Source: Rhizorhabdus phycosphaerae
GTDB lineage: Bacteria; Pseudomonadota; Alphaproteobacteria; Sphingomonadales; Sphingomonadaceae
Assembly (NCBI RefSeq): GCF_011044255.1
Contig: NZ_CP049107.1
Span: 1,426,001 to 1,490,000 of the forward strand
Length of the DNA stretch: 64,000 nt
Direction: 5' to 3'
Below, one piece after another: positions 33,091-42,105 of this stretch; positions within the stretch are counted from its first letter, which is position 1; the number at the start of each line of letters is the position of its first letter. Below the pieces are notes generated by a model. It saw only the letters and a list, made by a program, of their open reading frames with translations, searched no databases and was not told where the DNA came from. The position numbers were made by a program, and so were the translations under genes.

Positions 33091-34317
33091 CTAGATTCCG
33101 CGCGCGCTCCCCCGAAAAGCGAGCGTCCAGGCGCCGATGAAGGCAGCCACCAGGATGAGCGCCGCCCCGACCGCGACGAAGGTCGCGTGGATCCCCAGAT
33201 TGAGGCGGATCGGTGCGGTGAGGATCGGGTTGAGAAAATGGCCGAGGAACAGCGAGGACTGTACCAGCCCGATCGCCGAGCTGCGCTGTGACGGGCTTAC
33301 CTTGTCGAGAAAACGGTTGAGGAAGAAGGGCATGGTCCAGCCGGCGCCGATCCCTTCGATCACCACGCACAGCAGGATCAGCTCATAGGTCGGGACCAGC
33401 CCCGCCCCGATGAAACCGCTGCCCATCAGGATCGCCGCCGCGACCAGCGTCCAGGCGCCGAGGCGCGCGTAGACGAAGCCGAAGCCGAAGGCGGCGACGA
33501 TCGACACCGCCGAACTGAGCGCCGGCACCCGCGACACCAGCACCGCGCTGGTGACGCCATTGTCACGCAGCAGGAAGGGCATCTGGAAGGACGGCATGGT
33601 GTGCCCGATCGACATCACCAGCGACAGCAGCAGCAGCGGCCACAGCTGCCAGACCGAGAAGCTCTCCCCGCCCTTCGGCGCGCGCTCGAGATGGATCGGG
33701 CGATCGAAGGCGACGAAGGCGAGCAGCAGCATGAAGCCGGGGAGAAGGAACATGATACCCGGCGCGCGCCAGCCGTAATTCTGGGCGAGCCAGCCACCAA
33801 GCAGCATCGTCGACACGGTCCCGATCGACGAGATCGCCTGGCGATAGCCGATCAGCTTCGACCGCAGCGCGCCGGCGAACTGAGCGGCCAGGATGCTGGT
33901 CATCGCGACATCGGCGACGACAGCGCTGAATCCAAGGACGAATCGGCTCGCGAGCAGCAGATAATAATTCTGGACGACCAGTTGCATGAGCCCGGCGACG
34001 GTGCAGATACCGAGCGACAGGAACATCGTGTTGCGCAGGTTGCGGTTCGACACGACGAGGCCCGCGAGCAGGCCGGACAGGGCCATTCCCACGGGCGCCA
34101 GCGTCACGACGAACTGCGCGCTGAGCACGTCGTCGCCCTGCCCGCCGAACTCCTTGGCGATCAGCTGGAGCGCGGGGACGACGGTGGTGAACGCCAGGGC
34201 GGACTTGATGCCCCCCGTCAGCAGGATGAAGATGACGAGCGCACGTCGCCACGCCGGCAATTCGGTCGCGGGCGCCGTTGCCGGCGTATCACTCACTATG
34301 CCCCCGACCGCGGCCAT
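33091..34317 (-). CDS. MFS transporter
   Basis: A 408-residue major facilitator with about 12 hydrophobic segments and the loop signature GYRQAISSIGTVSTMLLGG in the middle; inner membrane. I choose ATG 34317 because AGGAGG sits six bases before it; the ATG at 34332 lies upstream of that ribosome site. It probably carries an organic acid or a related substrate across the inner membrane after uptake by a TonB receptor. It follows the SDR and TonB receptor genes on the same strand, with 137 bases between it and the SDR stop. Confidence 0.88.
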   Translation of the reverse strand: MAAVGGIVSDTPATAPATELPAWRRALVIFILLTGGIKSALAFTTVVPALQLIAKEFGGQGDDVLSAQFVVTLAPVGMALSGLLAGLVVSNRNLRNTMFLSLGICTVAGLMQLVVQNYYLLLASRFVLGFSAVVADVAMTSILAAQFAGALRSKLIGYRQAISSIGTVSTMLLGGWLAQNYGWRAPGIMFLLPGFMLLLAFVAFDRPIHLERAPKGGESFSVWQLWPLLLLSLVMSIGHTMPSFQMPFLLRDNGVTSAVLVSRVPALSSAVSIVAAFGFGFVYARLGAWTLVAAAILMGSGFIGAGLVPTYELILLCVVIEGIGAGWTMPFFLNRFLDKVSPSQRSSAIGLVQSSLFLGHFLNPILTAPIRLNLGIHATFVAVGAALILVAAFIGAWTLAFRGSARGI

Positions 34318-34454
34318 GGCATCCCTCCTCATCCTCTATTTTCAGACGATAGCATCGCCGCATCCGGCGAGGCTTCGCTTTGGAGCATTCCTCCATTGCC
34401 GAGCCTGCATCATTGGCGAGCGGGCCGGCAAGCGGTTCGGCTTTGCCGGAAGCG

Positions 34455-35252
34455 TCAGCCCAGCGTCAGACCGCCATCGACGGTCCACACGGCGCCGGTC
34501 ACGAACGATGCGGCGGGGCTCGCGAGGAAATGGACGACGCGAGCGATCTCGTCGACCTCGCCCGGCCGCATCAGCCCCTTGGTGAGCGGACGGACATTCT
34601 GGGCACCGGGCGGCATCAGCGCGATCTGCGCCTTGACGGCGGGGGTCAGCACGGGTCCGGCGGCGATCGCATTGACGCGTACGCCGACTGCGGCGAGTTC
34701 GATCGCCATGACGCGGGTGAGCGCCTCAAGCCCGGCTTTGGAGGACGCATAGGCTGCCTTGCCGGCGGTCGAGTGGATCGCCTGCACCGATCCGATGCTG
34801 ACGATCGCCCCGCCCTTCTCCGACGCCTGCATCCGCCGCGCCGCCAGCTGCGACAGCCGCGCGACGCCCTTCAGATTGACGTCGAGCAGCATGTCCCAAT
34901 GCGCCTCTTCGAGGTCGAGAATCCCGCCAGAGGGGAAGAGGCCGGCCGCATTGATAAGCATGTCGATCGGCGCCTCGCCGAGAGACGTCGCAATGGCAGC
35001 CTCGACGCCCTGCCAGTCGGTGACATCGGCCACGACATGCCGCGCGCCTTCGATGGCACCAGCCGCCGCCTCGACAGCCTCGGCGTTCCGGTCGAGCAGA
35101 ACAATGCCCGCCCCCGCCTCCGCCAGATGCATGGCGACGCCATGACCGATGCCGGACGCACCGCCCGTCACCAGTGCCGTCTTCCCGTCGAGCCGGCTTG
35201 TCTGCGCGAGCGACGCCGGAGCGGCGCCCGATGAAGTCTTCAACTCGTCCAT
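34455..35252 (-). CDS. short-chain dehydrogenase/reductase
   Basis: A 265-residue SDR: a 20-residue N-terminal tail, TGGASGIG (29-36), NAAG in place of NNAG (INAAGLFPSG), a serine in VSIGSVQ, YASSK as the catalytic pair, and the end WTVDGGLTLG. Asp in LLDRNAEA after strand 2 favours NAD. ATG 35252 has AGGAG nine bases upstream. It lies 25 bases after the stop of the TonB receptor and is probably co-transcribed with it. Confidence 0.88.
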   Translation of the reverse strand: MDELKTSSGAAPASLAQTSRLDGKTALVTGGASGIGHGVAMHLAEAGAGIVLLDRNAEAVEAAAGAIEGARHVVADVTDWQGVEAAIATSLGEAPIDMLINAAGLFPSGGILDLEEAHWDMLLDVNLKGVARLSQLAARRMQASEKGGAIVSIGSVQAIHSTAGKAAYASSKAGLEALTRVMAIELAAVGVRVNAIAAGPVLTPAVKAQIALMPPGAQNVRPLTKGLMRPGEVDEIARVVHFLASPAASFVTGAVWTVDGGLTLG

Positions 35253-35277
35253 CGCGCGCCGCTCCTCGCCTTGGGGA

Positions 35278-37581
35278 TCAGAGCTCGATACCGAGCGCGG
35301 CACCGAAATAACGCGGGCGGCTATAGGTGCCGGCCATGATCGCGCCGAAATCCGACGCAAAGGTGATGAAGCGGTTGTTCGACAGATTCTCGCCGAAGAC
35401 CTGGGCGCGCATCTTGCGATCCGCCGCCATGAACTCCCAGATGATCCGCGCGCTATAGTTGGATTCCTTGCCATAGAGCGGAACCTGCGCCGTGTTCGGC
35501 GCCTGGGCGATCAGAGTGTAGGTCGGCGAATTGCTCTTGCCGTCATAATCACCACGGATCGTGAAGGTGCCTGCCTCACCTGCATCGAACTTGTACTGCC
35601 CGCCGACATGGTAGGTCCAGTGCGGCACATTGGCGAACTCGGCCTGCGAGGCGACATTGGTCGGCACGCCGGCGACGGCGAGGATGTAGCGCTTATATTT
35701 CGGGCGGACGTGCCCGAGATTGGCATCGAAGCGGAAATCGCCCAGCGCGACCACGGTCTCGACTTCGAAGCCGCGATACTGTGCCTTGCCCGCATTGGTC
35801 AGCTGGTTGGTGTTGGTCTGGATGTTGTAGCCGTTGACCTGCAGATCGTCATAATCGGTCTGGAAGGCCGAGAGGTTCAGGCGCAGGCGACGGTCGAACA
35901 GATCGCTCTTCAGGCCTGCTTCGTAGCTGATCGCCGTTTCCGGATCGAACGGCAGCGCGCCGACGGTGGGTGCGTTGTAGCCCCCCGACCGATAGGCCGA
36001 CGAAGCGCGGCCATAGACCATGACCTGCGGCGTGATCTGATAGCTCGCCGAGCCGAGCCAGCCGACATTGTCCCACTTGTCCTTGCGCGACTGCGACAGG
36101 GTCGTCGTGGTCGTCGTCGTCTGGACCGACGATGAGTTCAGCGTCTTCTTGTCCTCGGTGTAGCGAAGGCCACCGACGATCTCGAGGCGGCCATCGGCGA
36201 AGGACGGCTTCCACCCGACCTGCGCGAAGCCCGCATAGGATTTTGAGTCGATCGAGTAGCTGGTCGAGCGATTGAGCCGGACCGCGACGGTCGGCGAGAT
36301 CGGCGAGTTCAGGATCGTGGTGATCGTCTCGTCGACCTTCTCGTCATAATAATAGAAACCGACCAGATAGTTGAAATCGCCGAGCGTGCCGAGGAACTGG
36401 AGCTCCTGGGTGAACTGCTTCTGGTCGCCAGGATTGTTCGGGGTAACATGCGCGGTGACCGGCTCGAGATTCTGGCCGGGCACGACGGGGTTGGCGACGA
36501 TGCCGCGCGTCGAGCCGCCGCCGATATTGCCGCGCAGATTCTGGTCGATGCGCTGATAACCGGTGATCGACTTGATCGAGAGCGCGTCGCTGACATCATA
36601 GTCCAGCGTGAACGCGCCGCCATAGGTCTCCACCGCCGACTTGCCGTCGGTGCGCGGGTCGCGGACCGAGAAGTCGCGCGGGCCGACACCGATCGGATAG
36701 GCCGGGCCGAAATTCTGCCCCGCATTGCCGAAATAGGCACGACCCACGGTCGACGCCGCCAGCGCCTCCCAGCCGGTGTAGGAGATGATCTTGTTGTAGC
36801 GACCGCGCAGGTCGAGCGTCAGCGCGCCCATTTCGCCGCGGATCGCCCCGCCGAAGCCATAGCTGTCGAGCGCTCCGCCCCACTTGGCCTTCGAATAGCC
36901 TGGCGCCTCGACCCAACCGTCGCGGCTGTGCGTCTGCGCGGACAACTTCACCGCGAAAGGCGAGCTGCCGATGCGGCCCAGCTGGGCGATCGCCGAGGCG
37001 ACGATCTCGTTGCGCGATCCATAGGAAAAGTCGGCCTTGAGGCCCGCTTCCTCGGTCGGGTTGCGCGTGTTGAGCACGATCGCGCCGCCCGTCGTGTTGC
37101 GACCGAAGAGGGTTCCCTGCGGCCCGCGCAACACTTCGACGCTCGCGATGTCGGGCAGGTCGAAGGTGTTGCCGCTCGGGCGCGGCGTGTAGACACCGTC
37201 GACATAGACGCCGACCGCCGGCTCGACATAGAGCGCCGTGGACAACGTGCCGATGCCGCGAATGTAGATCGCCGGGGCATTGCCGCTGCCGCTCGCCTGG
37301 GTGACGCGCAGGCTGGGCGCCAGCTGGGTGAGCCCCTCGATCCGGACGATGTTGAGCGTCTGCAGCTGCTGCGAGGAGATCGCGCTGACCGACAGCGGGG
37401 TCTTCTGCGCGCTTTCCGACACGCGGCGCGCGGTAACGATGATGTCTTCGATCTGACCCGCTGTCAGCGGTTCGGCCGTATCGCCCGCATTCTGCGCCTG
37501 AGCCGGAACCGCCGCGATGAGCAGCGCCCCGAAGGCCACACCCGCGCGAAAGAGATCGCGAGCCGCGATTTGCCTCAACAT
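35278..37581 (-). CDS. TonB-dependent outer-membrane receptor
   Basis: A 767-residue TonB-dependent receptor: a signal peptide ending AVPAQAQ, then IEDIIVTARRVSESAQKTPLSV, a plug with VEVLRGPQGTLFGRNTTGGAI, and a barrel. The last residues are ALGIEL, so the terminal residue is Leu rather than the usual Phe/Trp; insertion could still work, as the penultimate pattern is normal. It is the third such receptor in 38 kb. Downstream SDR and MFS genes suggest uptake of one substrate through both membranes. Confidence 0.95.
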   Translation of the reverse strand: MLRQIAARDLFRAGVAFGALLIAAVPAQAQNAGDTAEPLTAGQIEDIIVTARRVSESAQKTPLSVSAISSQQLQTLNIVRIEGLTQLAPSLRVTQASGSGNAPAIYIRGIGTLSTALYVEPAVGVYVDGVYTPRPSGNTFDLPDIASVEVLRGPQGTLFGRNTTGGAIVLNTRNPTEEAGLKADFSYGSRNEIVASAIAQLGRIGSSPFAVKLSAQTHSRDGWVEAPGYSKAKWGGALDSYGFGGAIRGEMGALTLDLRGRYNKIISYTGWEALAASTVGRAYFGNAGQNFGPAYPIGVGPRDFSVRDPRTDGKSAVETYGGAFTLDYDVSDALSIKSITGYQRIDQNLRGNIGGGSTRGIVANPVVPGQNLEPVTAHVTPNNPGDQKQFTQELQFLGTLGDFNYLVGFYYYDEKVDETITTILNSPISPTVAVRLNRSTSYSIDSKSYAGFAQVGWKPSFADGRLEIVGGLRYTEDKKTLNSSSVQTTTTTTTLSQSRKDKWDNVGWLGSASYQITPQVMVYGRASSAYRSGGYNAPTVGALPFDPETAISYEAGLKSDLFDRRLRLNLSAFQTDYDDLQVNGYNIQTNTNQLTNAGKAQYRGFEVETVVALGDFRFDANLGHVRPKYKRYILAVAGVPTNVASQAEFANVPHWTYHVGGQYKFDAGEAGTFTIRGDYDGKSNSPTYTLIAQAPNTAQVPLYGKESNYSARIIWEFMAADRKMRAQVFGENLSNNRFITFASDFGAIMAGTYSRPRYFGAALGIEL

Positions 37582-37755
37582 TCTGCATCCCCTCGGATTT
37601 ATGATTTCTGCTGGTTCTACGGCAGCTTGCGATCAGAACAATTCTGAAACCGGCACGGCTGCCATGCAATATGGGCAAGTTAGCGGAGCGCGGCAGTCTG
37701 GAGACTAGCTGAGGTCACATAGCAAATGATGCCTCCCAGATGTAGGTTTGGGCTC

Positions 37756-38241
37756 ATGACGACTCCCCACATAAGGCCGCCGCTACGATCGAGGCCGCGG
37801 CATCGCATCTTGGCGGTGATTGCTGCGGCGCTGCTTATTGCGGATGGCGCATATCTGAGCTGGCTCACCTCAAGGCCAAGGCCCTTTTTTGTAGATCTGC
37901 CGCAAGCTTCCCATGGCATGGACTTCGTTAAGGCGCCGGATCAGAAGGCGGTTTTCCTCACACCTGTTGGCTGGCGTTCGACTGACGGCATGTCGGTTGG
38001 CAATTTGGTCAAGTTCGGGTCGGATGAAGCGGTGCGTCACGCGAACAGGTACCCCTGGTATCCCTTATTCGTCGGACTTGGGGAAAGCCCTGTGTTTGGG
38101 CAATTTATCAGTACGCTCGAGAAGCTGAGGGATCAGCGCGTTTGCCGCATTGTCATGGCTGAAGCAGGCGATCCTCAGTTGCTCCCGTCGGGTGAGCGCG
38201 TCGAAGTCCTCCAAAGCCTAGAAGTCTGTGTGACAACCTGA
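37756..38241 (+). CDS. membrane-anchored protein, possibly ExbD/TolR-like
   Basis: A 161-residue protein with one N-terminal membrane helix (ILAVIAAALLIADGAYLSWL) carrying an Asp, then VDLPQA and a later segment LFVGLGESPVFGQFISTLEKLRDQRVCRIVMAEAGD. This order (helix with acidic residue, V-x-LP-x-A, then a strand-helix-strand) resembles ExbD/TolR, the proton-channel partners of TonB systems, but similarity is weak and no ExbB lies nearby. ATG 37756 is preferred; an ATG at 37726 is also possible. Divergent from the TonB receptor at 37581. The gene is less GC-biased than its neighbours by eye. Confidence 0.5.
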   Translation: MTTPHIRPPLRSRPRHRILAVIAAALLIADGAYLSWLTSRPRPFFVDLPQASHGMDFVKAPDQKAVFLTPVGWRSTDGMSVGNLVKFGSDEAVRHANRYPWYPLFVGLGESPVFGQFISTLEKLRDQRVCRIVMAEAGDPQLLPSGERVEVLQSLEVCVTT

Positions 38242-38324
38242 AGCTCTGGCGAACCTGTTTGTCGGCGGTGCCCGAAATGCACGGAGCGGGCTTCGCATGC
38301 TTCGCCAGGGACGCCATGCAGATT

Positions 38325-39260
38325 TTAGGCTTTCCCGATTGCCGCAAGCCGCTGCGCCACCAGGTCGCCCACACGGTCGATCTCCGCATTGGCGGCCGGC
38401 AGCAGGTCGATCAGCGTCGCGAAGCCGTGTGCCATGCCTTCATGGGTGCGCAGGCGGACGCGAACGCCGGCCTGGCCGAGCGCTTCGGCATAGGCGCGGC
38501 CCTCGTCGTGAAGCGGGTCGCACTGGCCGAGGACGATGATCGCCTCGGGTAGCCCGGCGAAGTTTGCGGCCATCAGGGGCGATGCTTCAGGTTCGGCTCG
38601 ATGCTCTGCCGGGACATGATGATCCCAGAACCACGCCATGTCGGCGCGCGAGATGAAATGCCCGCCGGCGCCGTAGCGGCGATAGGAAGGCCTGTCGAAA
38701 TCCGGGGACAGGACCGGATACAGAAGCAGTTGCATGGCGATGGCCGGTCCACCGCGCTCGCGGGCGCGGAGCGTCAGTGCCGCCGCGATATTGCCGCCGG
38801 CGCTGTCCCCCGCGACGATGATCGGCCGCTTCGTCGCGGCCAGCGCGGTCAGCACTGTCCAGCCATCGTCGAGCGGAGCGGGATAGGGATGTTCGGGGGC
38901 CAGCCGATAATCGACGCTGATCACCTCGAGCCCGCTAGCCGCCGCAAGCTGGCGGCAGACGGGGTCGAAACCATCGAGCGTGCCGAACACCCAGCCGCCG
39001 CCGTGGAAATAGAGGATCACGCCGGGGCCGCGCGGTGCCAGCGGCACATAGCGGCGGGCGGCGACGCCCGCGAAATCGACGTCTTCGATCAGGGCGACCT
39101 CTGCTCCGCGATCCTTCGGCAGCGCCGCCTGCGACTGTGCGAAACTGCGGCGCGCATCCTCGACGCTGCCTTCGGCGAAGCCCGGCAGGTTCAGTGCCGC
39201 GCGGCGTTCGAGCATCGCCCGCATGTGCGGATGCAGCTCGGCTGGTTCGTCCCTCTCCAT
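38325..39260 (-). CDS. alpha/beta hydrolase, hormone-sensitive-lipase family esterase
   Basis: A 311-residue esterase. The oxyanion motif HGGGW is at 86-90 and the nucleophile Ser153 is in GDSAGG (151-156). The aspartate in CDPLHDE and the histidine in GMAHGF complete the triad. HSL-family enzymes hydrolyse short to medium acyl esters and some lactones. It has no signal peptide, so it is cytoplasmic. It is divergent from the acyl-CoA dehydrogenase operon and may release an acid or alcohol that feeds the CoA pathway. Confidence 0.9.
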   Translation of the reverse strand: MERDEPAELHPHMRAMLERRAALNLPGFAEGSVEDARRSFAQSQAALPKDRGAEVALIEDVDFAGVAARRYVPLAPRGPGVILYFHGGGWVFGTLDGFDPVCRQLAAASGLEVISVDYRLAPEHPYPAPLDDGWTVLTALAATKRPIIVAGDSAGGNIAAALTLRARERGGPAIAMQLLLYPVLSPDFDRPSYRRYGAGGHFISRADMAWFWDHHVPAEHRAEPEASPLMAANFAGLPEAIIVLGQCDPLHDEGRAYAEALGQAGVRVRLRTHEGMAHGFATLIDLLPAANAEIDRVGDLVAQRLAAIGKA

Positions 39261-39400
39261 CGCGCAACAGGGCCTCGCCGGGCCGATCCGAGCAATTGCC
39301 GTTTGGCGATGCCATTGATCGGGCTTTGATATTCGACGCTATGAAGGCACAGACCTATTCGCAACTGCAAAAGAATCCTGAGCGATTCCGTGGGAGGGTG

Positions 39401-41155
39401 ATGAGCGACCTACTGATCCAGCGCGAGGAAATGGACTTCCTTCTGTGGGAATGGCTCGGCCTCGACGCCGTGCTGGCCCGCAGCGGCGCGGATGCGCTCG
39501 ACCGGGAATCGGCCGACGCGATATTGGAGCTGTCGGCCAAGCTCGCCGAAGATGCCTTCCTGAGCCATTACAAGAAGATCGACAGCGAGGAGCCGAGCCT
39601 CGGCCCTGATGGCGTTAGGGCGCACCCGGCGATCCGCGAGGCGCTGCGGCAATATGCCGAACTGGGCCTCTTCTCCGCCAGCTTTCCGACCGAATTGGGC
39701 GGAATGGCGCTGCCGAGCCTGCTCGCCAACGCCTCCTTCGCGCAGTTCCTGGCGGCGAGCGTTTCGACCGCTGCCTATCCCATGCTGACCACGGCCAATG
39801 CCCGCCTGATCGCAGCATTCGGCTCGCCATTGCAGATCGAGCAGTTCGCCCTGCCCCAGATCGCCGGGCGCTGGTTCGGCACTATGTGCCTGTCCGAGCC
39901 GCAGGCCGGATCGAACCTGGCCGACGTCACAACGCGTGCCGTGGCCGATGGCGAGGACGGCTTCGGCCGCCGCTTCCGCCTGTCCGGGCGGAAGATGTGG
40001 ATCTCTGGCGGGGACCACGACCTGGCCGAAAATATCGTCCACCTGGTCCTGGCGAAGGTGCCCGACGAGGAGGGGCGGCTGATCCCCGGCACACGCGGCA
40101 TATCGTTGTTCATCGCGCCCAAGATCCTGCCATCGGGCGCACGCAACGACATCGCGGTCGCGGGCCTCAACCACAAGATGGGCTATCGCGGTACGACCAA
40201 CTGTCTGCTCAACTTCGGCGAGAATGACGGCGCGATCGGCTGGATGGTCGGCGAGCCGGGCCAGGGCCTGCCGCAGATGTTCAAGATGATGAACGAGGCG
40301 CGGATCGGCGTCGGCCTGGGTGCGGCGGCGCTGGGCTATCGCGGCTATCGCCACGCGCTGCGCTATGCGCAGGAACGGTTGCAGGGACGTGCTCCCTCGG
40401 CGGGTAAGGGACATGAATCCCGCGCCATCGTCGAACATCCCGACGTCCGCGACATGCTGCTCGCGGCCAAATGCTTCGGCGAAGGCGCAATTGCTCTCAC
40501 CCTCTATTGCTCGCGGCTCGTCGACGATGCCGAGCATGATCCGGCGGCCGATGCGCTGCTCGGCCTGCTGACGCCGATCGCCAAGACCTGGTCATCCGAA
40601 TATGGGCTGGTCGCCGACGACATCGCGATCCAGGTCCATGGCGGCTATGGCTATACCCGCGACTTCGACGTCGAGCAGCTGTGGCGCGACAACCGCCTGA
40701 ACCCAATCCATGAGGGGACGACGGGGATACAGGGCCTCGACCTGGTCAACCGCAAGCTGCTGCGCGACCGCACCGCCTTCGGCCTGCTGCGCGAGCGGGT
40801 GGCCGACTGCTGCGCCCGCGCGGCCTCGACGTCGCTGGCCGAGCAAGGCGAGACGCTGGCGGACGTGTTCGAGCGGCTGGCGGCCACGCTCGACCTGATC
40901 CAAGACTGGGACGCGACGCGCATCGCCGCGCACGCGACCCCGCTGCTGCGCGCCTTCGGCCATGCGGTGTCGGGCTGGCTGTGGCTCGACCGCGCACTGC
41001 TGTGCGAAGGCGATGCCGATACGCCGTTCCGCGCGGGCAAATTGTGGGCCTGCCGCTATTATTTCGAACGTGAGGTTCCGCGCATCGACGCCTGGCTGCG
41101 GCCGGTCGAGGCCGGCAGCGATCTGGTCGCCGCCGTGCCGGTCGAGTGCCTTTGA
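39401..41155 (+). CDS. acyl-CoA dehydrogenase, long form with C-terminal extension
   Basis: A 584-residue FAD-dependent acyl-CoA dehydrogenase of the AcDH-C-extended type. It has an N-terminal helical segment EEMDFLLWEWLGLDAV, the flavin/substrate loop CLSEPQAGSNLADV, KMWISGGDH, VHGGYGYTRDFDVEQLWRD, and the catalytic glutamate in NPIHEGTTGIQ. It introduces an alpha-beta double bond in an acyl-CoA and passes electrons to ETF. I take ATG 39401, which has GGGAGGG before it at close spacing; ATG 39341 would add 20 residues. It is first of four rightward genes spaced by a few bases. Confidence 0.88.
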   Translation: MSDLLIQREEMDFLLWEWLGLDAVLARSGADALDRESADAILELSAKLAEDAFLSHYKKIDSEEPSLGPDGVRAHPAIREALRQYAELGLFSASFPTELGGMALPSLLANASFAQFLAASVSTAAYPMLTTANARLIAAFGSPLQIEQFALPQIAGRWFGTMCLSEPQAGSNLADVTTRAVADGEDGFGRRFRLSGRKMWISGGDHDLAENIVHLVLAKVPDEEGRLIPGTRGISLFIAPKILPSGARNDIAVAGLNHKMGYRGTTNCLLNFGENDGAIGWMVGEPGQGLPQMFKMMNEARIGVGLGAAALGYRGYRHALRYAQERLQGRAPSAGKGHESRAIVEHPDVRDMLLAAKCFGEGAIALTLYCSRLVDDAEHDPAADALLGLLTPIAKTWSSEYGLVADDIAIQVHGGYGYTRDFDVEQLWRDNRLNPIHEGTTGIQGLDLVNRKLLRDRTAFGLLRERVADCCARAASTSLAEQGETLADVFERLAATLDLIQDWDATRIAAHATPLLRAFGHAVSGWLWLDRALLCEGDADTPFRAGKLWACRYYFEREVPRIDAWLRPVEAGSDLVAAVPVECL

Positions 41156-41178
41156 AACAATAAGAAGAGGGGAAGAGG

Positions 41179-42105
41179 ATGAGCATCGATCTGAGCGGCC
41201 GCGTGGCCATCGTCACGGGGGCCGGCGGTGGCCTTGGCCGCGCCCACGCCTTGCTGCTGGCGAAGCGCGGCGCGCGCGTCGTCGTCAATGATCTGGGCGG
41301 TTCACGCGATGGATCGGGTGGCGGCAATGCCATGGCCGAGGCCGTCGTCGAGGAAATCCGCGCCGCCGGTGGGGAGGCCTTCGCCAATGGCGCGAGCGTG
41401 ACCGATGTCGATCAGGTCCAGGCCATGGTCGCCGACACGGTCGACCGCTGGGGCCGCGTCGACATCCTCGTCAACAATGCCGGCATCCTGCGCGACCGCA
41501 CTTTCGCCAAGCTCGACCTCGCCGATTTCCGGGCGGTCGTCGAAGTCCATCTGATGGGCTCGATCAACTGCACCAAGGCGGTGTGGGAACAGATGCGCAG
41601 CCAGGGCTATGGCCGCATCATGATGACGACCTCGTCGTCCGGCCTGTGGGGCAATTTCGGCCAGTCGCATTATGGTGCGGCGAAGCTGGGTCTCGTCGGC
41701 GCGATGAAGACGCTGTCGGAGGAAGGCGCGAAATACGACATCCGCGTCAACTGCCTCGCGCCGTCGGCGGCGACGCGGATGACCGCCGACATCATGGACG
41801 AGGCCGAGTTGGCCGCACTCGCACCCGAGGCCGTGTCGCCCGCGATGCTCGTCCTGGTATCGGAGCAGGCACCGAACGGGATGATCCTCTGCGCAGGGGC
41901 GGGCAGCTTCGAATGCGCGCACATCACGATGACGCAAGGCGCATATATCGGGACAGGCGAGGACGCGGCGGAGCGCCTGCTGGCGAGCCTAGACCTCATC
42001 GCCGACCGGACCGACGAGATGGTCCCGCATACCGGTCTCGAGCAACCCCGCTTCGAACTCGCCCGCGCACTCGCCCAGGCCGAACCGGCGCTGGCCAATG
42101 GCTGA
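41179..42105 (+). CDS. MFE2-type (3R)-hydroxyacyl-CoA dehydrogenase SDR
   Basis: A 308-residue SDR with the features of the dehydrogenase domain of peroxisomal multifunctional enzyme 2/17-beta-HSD4: TGAGGGLGRAHAL at the start (13-25), then VVNDLGGSRDGSG, NNAGILRD, a serine in TTSSSG and YGAAK. It oxidises (3R)-hydroxyacyl-CoA with NAD. The C-terminal 50 residues exceed a plain SDR but contain no hydratase domain. GAAGAGGGGAAGAGG precedes ATG 41179. It lies between acyl-CoA dehydrogenase and kinase genes, fitting beta-oxidation of a side chain. Confidence 0.9.
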   Translation: MSIDLSGRVAIVTGAGGGLGRAHALLLAKRGARVVVNDLGGSRDGSGGGNAMAEAVVEEIRAAGGEAFANGASVTDVDQVQAMVADTVDRWGRVDILVNNAGILRDRTFAKLDLADFRAVVEVHLMGSINCTKAVWEQMRSQGYGRIMMTTSSSGLWGNFGQSHYGAAKLGLVGAMKTLSEEGAKYDIRVNCLAPSAATRMTADIMDEAELAALAPEAVSPAMLVLVSEQAPNGMILCAGAGSFECAHITMTQGAYIGTGEDAAERLLASLDLIADRTDEMVPHTGLEQPRFELARALAQAEPALANG

